Origin: Acanthaster planci | Taxonomy: Eukaryota > Echinodermata > Asteroidea > Valvatida > Acanthasteridae | Assembly (NCBI RefSeq): GCF_001949145.1 | Contig: NW_019091387.1 | Location: 527,207-591,206, forward strand | Direction of reading: 5' to 3' | DNA length: 64,000 nt | Part shown: piece by piece, positions 40,495 through 51,200 of the stretch | How positions within the stretch are numbered: the stretch's first letter is position 1 | Layout of the letters: the number at the start of each line of letters is the position of its first letter | Translations under genes and position numbers: made by a program | Notes under the pieces: generated by a model | The model's database searches: none | Told to the model about the DNA's origin: nothing | The model's input: only the letters and a program-made list of their open reading frames with translations

Positions 40495-42204
40495 CAGTTG
40501 TCCGGTCATCGTCGGGTGCAATGTACGCTAATGAACTGTGATCAAACTGTGATGATGAATGCATTCAAACTGTACCCATTGGCCACCGTGACTCTACCCT
40601 CTGGTCCGGTGTTCAGTGCCACATTTGGCCCAAGTCTTCCAGTGTTGAGCACTGGAGATTCAAGGGAAAAAGCTGCGGAGGCGGATGGATGGGCCAAGTC
40701 TCAATAATCAACACAAAGACCGGCCATGACCGATCACTGATGATGGAGAATGACTGTCAAGGGACCAAAACTATAGTGCTGACAAAAATGACAAATGGAC
40801 AAAAATAAACACTAGTATTTTTGTGTTTTGGTAAACAAATGTGATTTTATGGATTTGAGATAGAACGGGCCTTTCCTTGTTTTTCTCCACAAGTCTCAAC
40901 ATCCCAGGAATGAAATCACAACTTTTCATTGATAAGTGTCGGATAAAAATATTCTAAAAACATTTCTGCATCTACAGAATGACTCCAAAATAAGTACTCC
41001 TGTAACATTTTCACAATATTACAGCACAGTCCCACGGCCTGGAGTCTAGAGAATTTACTGAGGAATACGCAGTGACGGTCATTTCTGTAAGTATTCGTCC
41101 ATATGGGAAACAGGTATCCATTTCAAATAAAAAATTCTTACCAACCCCCCAACCCTTTTCATTACATTTTTTAACATTTTGACCTTTATTAAAGTTGACC
41201 AAAAATGTGAGTGGCTTTTAAGTTGATTCAAAATGGGGAAGTTTTCCCCAATAAAACTCTCAATGACTGGCATTAACATTTCCTTCACCCTGGACAGTGC
41301 ACCAAGACCTATGGTGACGGTCTCTGGGCTTACTCTGTGAACTGGTAAATCTTACAATCTTACATGGTAGCCATCACAAATAACCTCTAGAAATTAGCAT
41401 ATCGACAATCAAATGTTGGGCTTTGTATAAAATCTGTATACAAACCATGCTTACGTGCATCCCTCTGATTAGTAGAGAACACGTGCACTCCTCTCATTAC
41501 AAGAAGTAATTTGTGCACATTCTGACGAATGCTAGCTGTACACACTCTGCACAAAGCACCGAGGGCAGGCCTTCACTGTTATGGGGACAATTTCTTTTGT
41601 CAGGCAAATTTTGGGGACATTTCTCTGACCCACAACATTTTCGGTCCCCCAAATTTAGTGAAAAAACGTACGTGCCTTCAACTTCGGAACAAGTATGTGT
41701 TCTTTACAACGGGCCAATTTTATACAGCTGCTCAGCAGAAACATTTTCTCAGCACTGCAATACATACTAAGCAAAATTAGTTTATCGGTAAAAGTGCCAT
41801 AAATAGAGACAGGTTCTCTGCTCATTTGTGCTTAGCGTAAAAAATTTCCGAGTAATGTTTTCCTGCCAAGTGCAGCTGCATGAACTGCTGCCTGCTCCAT
41901 GTTAGTAGACCCGACAGACCTCCCTACAAAGTCCCTATAGAGTACCGAAGCAAATATGTCACACACACGATTGTGTGTGTAAAACACATTGAGCCAGCGT
42001 GTGAACCAATGCGTGCGCGTTACTCCATTCGTTCACACTACACTTTCTGGTTCTAAGTGATGTCACACCTCGGTATTCTATACCCAAGCTGTTTAAAGTA
42101 CTCCATAAACCTGAAAAAGTTAAAACTAGATGTCGATGTACTGAACCATTTGCAAGCATACATCTCTGAGAGGCCACACTTGAGTGGGTCATGTCCCATT
42201 TCAG

Positions 42205-45200
42205 TCAGGACAGCAGGCTCAGGTAGGCGGAGTAGCCCGCCTCCCGGTAGGCCTGGGCAGCTGCCACTGGGTCGGCTGCCTGCAAACACACACACAAAAA
42301 AAGCAGAGCTACATTAACCCTAACCCTATCAGGTCCTTCCAAGTCCACTGGAAGATTTCAAAGGATTGGGGAAGGTAGAGCCAAGCCACAGGTGCTTGCA
42401 TTTTACATGCAGCTTAATGCTCCTTGAGAGTCAAAGCAGAAAGGGTATGCCATTGGTTTCCTGCACAGAAGGCGTTTTCAGACGATTCACCAAAATTAAC
42501 GGCGAGAAAGTTCAGAAATTCGAGCTGAGTTCCCCCTCTTTTTCCCGATACCACAATAAAAATGGGGGCGATTCAACCCCTCACAGATTACATATCAATT
42601 CCCAAGTTATATTTTGACGACAGCCTCATTCTATTAACCCTAACCTTCCCCAACCACACAGAATTAAACATTAGTAAAGTGTTTAATTCTGTGGGGATAG
42701 GTCTGGTAAGCCCATAACAGCTGGCTTTTGCATTGGGTTTGGCATACCTCAGAAAAACAAAGTCCAACAGTCTCTGGCACAAAGTCCCATATGGGTGTTT
42801 AACTTTGTGGGAATGGGGAAGGTTAGGGCCAGCAACCCTTGGGGGTTAGGGTTAAAGGAATAAAAGTGTGATATGGTGGTTATGATACATTACGTAGGGA
42901 ACGATAACAGAAAAACCTAAAGACCTGCCTATATGTCATGACAATAATTATGTTGGTGGCCGATGGTTACAGTAAAAGAATTGGTCCAAAAAATCACATA
43001 AAACCAGACCAAGTTTTGAAACTTGTAACTATCATTTGATTATAAAGATAAACAAAGAAATTGACCGGAGCAGGATTTGAACCTGCGGCCTCCGGAATAC
43101 CATACCGGTGCTCTTGCCACCTGAGGTATCCAGCCCTCAATGTTGGCGGCTCTTCCCATTTGTCAATATCTTTGTTCGGGGAGGGGGGGTGCTGGCCAGA
43201 AGTCATGAAACAGGGTGGTGAAACAGGGATCACTCAGAGAGGAGAGTGGTTGTTGAACATAAATCATATATCTGGAATACCATACCGGTGCTCTTCCAAC
43301 TGAGCTATCCAGCCCTCAATGTTGGTGGCTTCTCCCATTTGTCAATATCTGTGTTCTTATCTGTTTACACCCACCGACATGTGGGGATCTCAACTAATGA
43401 ATCTAAGTATTCATCAGTTTTTAACCTGGACACCTAGGGGGTTTTGCTCATGTTGTTATGTCACTCACCTGATATATGCCCCTTCCCACAATGATGATGT
43501 CACTGCCTTGCTGGGCGATGACCTTTTCCGGGGTCAAGTACTGCTGGCCCAGGGCGTCATTCCCCTCTGCAAGTTTCACACCTGCATCAGATGTGACCCA
43601 ATATAACTGAATAATTGACCTCTGAAACACATCAAAACAAACTTGCAATTCATGCCAGCAAGCGTGACAACTTTTTCCATTTCCAAAACAGTGGGGCTAT
43701 TGTAGCAGGTTTAAGAAAACAATTACATGTTTTAATTTCAACATGGTGAAAATGATACTTGTAACTGTAATTAATGAACCCCCTGCATGGCACCTCATTG
43801 TGAAATGCACAGGTAGCAACATCACATGTCGCATCTTCCTAGGACAAAGAGCTCCTTTTCACATGCCAAGTCACCTTGCACTAAAGTAAATGTTCCAGTA
43901 ATGAATACAGTAAACTATTGTTCAAGTAAAGATAGATGTTTTGGACCATCCAGCAGGCTACTTGGAACCGGGCCCTCGGGCCTGGTTGCACTGCTGGTGA
44001 TCAGTAGCCAATTAACTTATCAGCATGGAGGGAAGCCTTTACAAGAAAACACTGTCAGCGATGACCGTGTATGTCGCGAGAGTTGCAGTCGATGGCAAAA
44101 TGTGAGTGACTGGGACATTTTACGAAATGGTTCAACTAGGGTTGTCGGAGAACGGCTGTATTGTGCACTGTTGAAAAAGGTCTGCTTTGAGAAACCCCCT
44201 ATGTCCTATGGTGCACAGTTGGCGTTAAAACAAGAGTGATTCTTGCATTATGGGTTGGGTCATTCTTAGTACACATGTGAATGCATCCGTGTAACATCGC
44301 AGCATGTTTTCATGTGTCCAATTTGCAATGGCTGAACGAAAACTGACCCAGTGCTGAAAGCTGTCAAAGAAAAGGAAAAACAAGGTCTGTCTTTATTACC
44401 GGGAGTCATGTGAATGAACTTTGGATCCGAAGACAGCGCTGACGTACATATAAATCCAATCACAAAGTCGGTGTGATCCTCCGCCATCTTTACGGTTGCT
44501 ACGGAAATAAACACAATCTACAACAGTTTGAAACAATTAACAATAGAGCTGGAAGAAGCAACTTCTTGTAATATATATGAATGTGCGTTCTTTTTATTTT
44601 ACGTCAAAAATAAAAGAAGCTTTATCGCTTAGTACAATCGCATTTTAGTATTTGGGTTGAATGGTGAAATTCATGCATGTGGTTACTGACGAAAGGCTCT
44701 CTTAAATAAACCAATAAAACAGTTATATATACAGGAAAGACTTAAATACATTTAAGAGCTTACACTGTGTGTATTCTCCGGTTGCTAGGTTTCCTGCTGA
44801 GCTCATCTGGCCAATGAGGAGGCAGGCCCTCCCTTTGGCCACGCCCACTTCTTTCAATCCCTGTACCACCCCGGCCCCGGGGACGGCATGCGCATTGGTG
44901 ATGTGCGCCCAGTCTGCGATCTTGTAGAGTCCGGAACCATACTGGTGCTTGACAGTGTTTCCAATGTCGGCAAACTTCCTGAAGACAGAGAGAAAACAGT
45001 TCATGGCAATAATATTTTGTTAAAAATCCACAGAAAAATTACTCTCTACTCAATCGCAGCAAAGCCCAAGTTTGCAAACAAACAATTTATACTTTTTTAA
45101 AGAAAATGGACATTTATGGCTAATCTTCTTCTGTAGGCACAGCCATGCCTAGCATCTGTGCCTGATTGATAAGGTCACTCACTGGTGATATTTAACCCCT

Positions 45201-48200
45201 TTGCACCGGGAATTTCTTCCCAAATGCCGACTCCAAGAATTCCAGCCTCGCTTGGCCACGAAGGCCACCTGCCAATTCGCAAATTTTCGGTTTGTGGCCC
45301 TGCGTGCTCTGCATGCTTTGAATTACACGGTGAAAAGGCTAATTGTTGGGTGGCATGCAGCTCTAGTCACCCTTCCACATTCCCGTAGCCTCTTTTCAAA
45401 GTGGGGACNNNNNNNNNNNNNNNNNNNNNNNNNNNNNNNNNNNNNNNNNNNNNNNNNNNNNNNNNNNNNNNNNNNNNNNNNNNNNNNNNNNNNNNNNNNN
45501 NNNNNNNNNNNNNNNNNNNNNNNNNNNNNNNNNNNNNNNNNNNNNNNNNNNNNNNNNNNNNNNNNNNNNNNNNNNNNNNNNNNNNNNNNNNNNNNNNNNN
45601 NNNNNNNNNNNNNNNNNNNNNNNNNNNNNNNNNNNNNNNNNNNNNNNNNNNNNNNNNNNNNNNNNNNNNNNNNNNNNNNNNNNNNNNNNNNNNNNNNNNN
45701 NNNNNNNNNNNNNNNNNNNNNNNNNNNNNNNNNNNNNNNNNNNNNNNNNNNNNNNNNNNNNNNNNNNNNNNNNNNNNNNNNNNNNNNNNNNNNNNNNNNN
45801 NNNNNNNNNNNNNNNNNNNNNNNNNNNNNNNNNNNNNNNNNNNNNNNNNNNNNNNNNNNNNNNNGGGCTACGCACAAAGACCAATTACCATATATACAAG
45901 ATCCAGGGTCTGCCTTCTTTCACCGTGTTTGCTCGAGCTTGGGCCAAGAATAATAGCTGAAAAGTGGGCTGAGGATCTCAATTTTTACGACTTGTCTAGC
46001 TGCCTCCCGGCGCAAAGGGGTTAACTCCTTACTGTTACTAGTAAGGCTGAAAAATGTCTGATAGAGATTAACAGTCCCTGAAAGACTTTTATAAGGGTCA
46101 TTCTACAAATTTGAGGTCCAAATGTATTACTGTTTTCCCGGATACACCTAAATTACTAAATTATGTAATGTGACACTGAGGCATCACTAAAAATTGACTT
46201 TAAACTATTGTTTATCTGGCAGGTAACTTGCATCACTTGAAAATTCAAGAATGTGTCCTAAACATGCAAAATCACGTTAGACACGACAGGGGCGTGAAAA
46301 AATTGCAACCCATTTTATAGAATGACCCATAGTGGCATCTTCTATCTTCCTAAGGGAGCGTCTCAAAAGTCGGAACGTTCCTTTTGGGAACAGGGGATGT
46401 TCCCGATGGAGAACAACGGCTATTCCCACTTGGAACAAGCCTTGTTCCAGTTTGGAACACGCGCTGTTCCCGAACGGAACATTCCATTTTTGGGAACACT
46501 GATATCAGGGAATGCGTGTGTTCCTTTTCGGAATGCTGTCAACGAATGCTGAGCACACAAGTTTTGTATTTCCCATTCCCAGTCAGTCCGTAATGCTTTT
46601 GCCTTCGTATGGTGTATTCTCCCTTAGTAAACTTACAGCGTCCTTGTTTATGTCGGAAGCGAGACCTTTGCCCTGATACCGTATTAATTAAGATTCAGTA
46701 AATCTTGGGATATTATCTGCAAACATGTCCAAAAATAAATCTTCAAATTTGAATCAAACCGCTGGTACTGCAGTACTACACACGATAGACTAGGCTGGAG
46801 TATTTGATACTGAGGGGATTATTATTACAGGCAAGCTTCCTTGTTCCCAGACTTGACAACTATTCGTCGACGGAATACTTCGAATTTTTCCAGATTACAT
46901 CCAAAAAGAAAACCTACACTGAACCTAATACCTGAATACTGCTTTCGTATTCAGCACCACAAGCATCACACTTCAGTAAACCCTAAACATTCTAAGAAAC
47001 TAGAGAAATCGTCACTTGATAAGAAATCTGCTCTGTGGAACACTGCCGTTCCCTGGTAGAATGCACAGAGAACACAGTGGGAAGGCCACTGTTCCCTGAT
47101 GTAACGCGCGTTTACTCTTGTGAATGATATGAATATTCCCATTGAGAACGACCTAAATATTTTGTATATCATCGATATTGAACTTATGAAATTCAAATTG
47201 AAAGGGCTATCTAACATAAGAACTTGGAAGTTGCCAGGAAGTTGTGTATTTTGGCATACCCCTCATCAAAAATGGTTGTAGTCACTTAGTACCAGTATTG
47301 TAAAGCACAATGTTCAGGGTTTAACACGCAAACGGTTAAAAGCACAAACAGTACCAGAGGGAAATAATTTATCATGTTTACACAATATTTCCACACAAAT
47401 TCAAAGCACAGTAACCGACTCTGCAGAGGACATACGAAAAATTAAACCAAAAATAACTACCTTTCAATTACTCTCCGGTATGCTCAATATACAGAGCTCT
47501 AGTGTAGGGATGTGTATGTTGTCGAGTGCTTCTCCAAAGATAAATCTATTTCGTTTGCTTTGCGTCCCAATTAGAACTTGACATGACTGACTTTGAATGT
47601 TCCCAGAAGGAACGCTGACGTCACAACAAAGCGTTCACGACAGAATAGCTGGGAACAACTCGTGTTCCCAACAGGAACACTGGCTGTTCCCATTTGGAAA
47701 AGGCTGTGTTCCCGATGGGAACAACTGGTGTTCCCAAATGGAGCGTTCCAATGCGAACAGGAAAGTTCCGACTTTTGAGACGCTCTCTAAGTTTATGAAC
47801 GAACTCTTCAATATGCCTGAAGGCACGCTCGCACCCACCTGTCCTCAAATATCAGGAAGTTGTGTTTACTGGCGAGGGCTGTCAACGACGACACAAACTC
47901 TGCTGAGAAGTCCTCCAGGATGTCAACATGAGTTTTGAGGAGGCAGATGTGGGGACCGACCTTATCTGCAAGCTGAAGGAGGATGCACGAGGCAAAAGAT
48001 ACCGTTGTTGGCCAAAAAAACAGAATCAATCCGACTTCAGAAAAACTTGTAGATCCCGTGTCTTTGGCTTGAGACTGCAGTATTGGGTAGCCTTACGTGC
48101 CTTACTGTTATCAACTACATGACTTTATTTTTTTTCAAGCTAATTACCTGAAGGACCTGTTGGCAAGATGTGAGGTCGGCCGAGAAGGCAAGGTTGGTCT

Positions 48201-51200
48201 TCTTGGCAGCCATAATGGTGAAGAGTTGCTTAGCGACCAGATGCTGGCACAACTCCGCCCGTGTCTCATAGCCAGACTGACACACAAAAAAGAAAGGGGG
48301 TACACGTCAATGACAGCGGCGTGCGCAAACATATGAAGATTGGACTGTTGAACACCCGACACTAAGTTAAACCTTTTTGACCTTATCTCCTTTAGCACTG
48401 AGGGTACACCAAATGCTCAGTGAAGCAACACTGCCGGTGTTTAAAAGGTCAGTTCAAACTTGGTGTAAAGAAAAAATAGAACACAATTCTGTGATGTTAA
48501 CTCTAATACGGGCCATTCTATAAATTTGGGGGTCCAATTTTATTCCTGTCCCTGTAACGTCCGGCATATGATTTTGAAATGTTTAGAACTCATTGTTTAA
48601 ATCCAAGATTGAATAAGTACTGCAAATTACCTGCCAAACAAATAATAGTTTGAAATCAATTTCAGTAATACTTCCCTTGTCAAATGTGTCAGATAGCATA
48701 CACATCAGAAGTAACAGGGACGGGAAAATGTCACTCTTTGGACCCCAAATTTATAGAATGACCCATATTTCCAATGTGAATTTGCATATGTTGAACAAAT
48801 TTCAATGGATTTTGTAGGAAGGTTTTGTGACGTCAAATTCGCTTCACTTTCGCTTTTGCCGGAAGTATGACCAGGTTTTAAGAGAGAAGTGAGGTCAGTG
48901 TGCAATGCCCCAATGGGTCAAGTACCCCAGAGGCCAAACAGCCTCCGAGTCTTAATCCGCCCCGAGGTGAAGCACGCCCCCAATCGGCATGAGAGGGACA
49001 GGTGGTTACAAGTGGGTTCTTGCACGCGTTCTGGGTGTACGCAAAGACCATACAAGCTGGAATAAGTTAGTTACGCATACTCAGCGCACTCTGCGTCAAA
49101 TTCGCATATACCTACGCGCCATGAGGTGCGCCTATGCGGTGAGTACCCAAAAAACCATGCCCTCTTTTATTCCGAGCAGAGCGGATTTACCAGCCACAAC
49201 AGGATCCAACAATGGCACTGGTCAACGAGACAAGCACCGCAGTTGGCAAAGACATGGGAAAACTGTACCATTCGAGGCTTTTTAGCATCTGATGGCTTCT
49301 CCGGGGTAGTGACCTTCGCTTCATCGGGGAAGGTATTGTCTACAATAAACTGCTTCACGGCAGCAACCACACTCGGTTCCAGCTTCCCATGATCCTCTAG
49401 GATTTGCAGAACTTTGGGCAGGGTGAGGACGCTGCGATATAAATAGAACCAGGAGGACACAAAATTCATCATCTGAATGTGGACTCTATCTGATGACAAA
49501 CTTAGAAGCCGTTATTGTGGTGGTATCAAGTTTACAGGCAGGTCTTCCATGAAAGTTAAATGTCCCTCGGACAAGAGGGCATTGCGACTTTCTTGTGCCT
49601 GTTACACAGTGGACGCTTCAACATGACATCTACACCCGTCTCCACACTTGACTGATTCCCATTGAAATCGTACACACACGGAGGCTCAAACGAGTTGAAG
49701 GAGGTTGAGCATGGGTGGAGCCCATCAAGCGACTGTGGGCCACACCTTGGCGTTGTGGCAAAGTGAACCGCGACATTGTTGCAGAGTGTCAAAAAGCAAT
49801 GATGTAGTGATAAATGTCACACAAACCTTGGCTGAATTTGACTAATGAATATTGCTATTGATCTGTTAAGTCCGACTTTGTAAAGGGCTGGGATATGGTA
49901 CCTTGTCATTTTAAAAGTTGGAATTTTGGGCTGGAAATAATAGGATAAGCTTGTTGTGGAATACTAGCGTTCGCCTGTTGCTGACAATGCATGTGACGTA
50001 CACTTTGGCTTGGAGCCAAGTATTAGTGTCCCTTTGCATGAGTGTATAGATTTGCGTTCTTCAAATAGACGGTAGGTGTCATTTTACCTTTGTAAGCGTA
50101 TGCCTTGCTGTTCCAGTCTGTTCTTTCCACCTTGGCTGCGATCCAACAAGACCACTGCATCTTTCACTTTCATACCGACAGCATTCAGCGACTGTGAAGG
50201 GGAAAAAAAGAGACTTAAATTAGACCAAATAGTTTCCATCAAATTATCCTATCTGTCAATTTTGTAGGGCCCCTACTAAAATACCAGAAGCCTCGATTCA
50301 ATCCCACAGCTGAAAAGTTTGAGCGACCCGGAGTAGTTGAATGTAATATGGATTCGTTCAAGTAGGAAAGCAACACTTTTTCACAAACGACGTTTAAAAC
50401 ATTTTTCTCCTTCACTCTCCCTTGGTCGAGGAAAGTCGAAGAAGAGACAAAACAGACACTGGAAAATGCCTCATGGAGCTACACTGAGCATATTTAGCCT
50501 CATAGCAGGAACACGTCTGGTTTTGTTTTATGTTGGACTTTCAAAAAAGACAAAGGTCATTTTGACCAATCTGCTCAGAGTTGAAGAGTACCCTCATTGG
50601 CTCAAAAAAGACACAGGCCGGAGGGAGGTGGTTACACTGGGCTCATGTACACATACATGCCAGGCACGCATGCAAAGTCTGTGCATTCTCACAGAAGTTG
50701 GTTGTGCCTGCTCAATGCTTCTTGCGGCCAACGCGCATGAACCTGTGTGTACGAGGGCTGAGTCTGCGCCAAAGGACGGTGGTTGCAAAATGAAACCATG
50801 CCCTCTCTTGTTACTGCTCAGAGCAGACAACTGAAACAATGTTTCGGCCATGCCTGAAGGCCGATCAGAGAAGGTTGCCCGAGTCGAACAGTGTTCAATT
50901 TAGCGGTGGTCCGTTGGCCAAATGACAGTTAGAATTGCCTTGGGCCAGCTGAGAAGCATCCCCAAATGGCCCAGCTGGCCAGCTGAACAGTTGTAATAAA
51001 CAGATTCAGTTTTCCATCCAAACCACAATGTTGACTGTTTATAAAGGATAGAGCCCAGATGTCGAAGGCTTAAAATGTATTACATCATGAACTTTTTTTT
51101 TGCCCTAAATTCAGTCTTTTTTTTGTAGTGCGCCCTTCCAGTACACAATCGTCTTCCCAACACATTCGGCCAGACCAGACCAGCTGGCAGACCGGTGCAC

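Larger units (their letters stand above)
37997..42204. other. Tail-to-tail intergenic region between the FBXL9-like gene and UMPS
   Basis: The first part is the FBXL9-like 3' untranslated region, followed by AT-rich DNA with TACATGTA words and one TTAA-flanked miniature element (40331-40494). The part next to 42204 should be the UMPS 3' untranslated region. The open frames here are short and unmatched, so no gene is supported. Confidence 0.5.

Noticed and set aside
45201-45953. 250-aa open frame
   Set aside because: Most of it is the run of N, so the length is an artefact of the gap.
46372-47772. GGAACA...TGTTCC palindromes as steroid-receptor response elements
   Set aside because: Such elements need a three-base spacer. 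Here the spacer is five bases and the units are structural repeats of a fold-back element.
49556-49792. 78-aa minus-strand open frame in UMPS intron 4, resembling a fragment of a transposase or unrelated exon
   Set aside because: The frame lacks recognisable motifs and does not fit UMPS phases. It is probably a repeat remnant.
50337-50834. 165-aa plus-strand open frame
   Set aside because: It runs through a diverged dispersed repeat within UMPS intron 3 and encodes nothing familiar.
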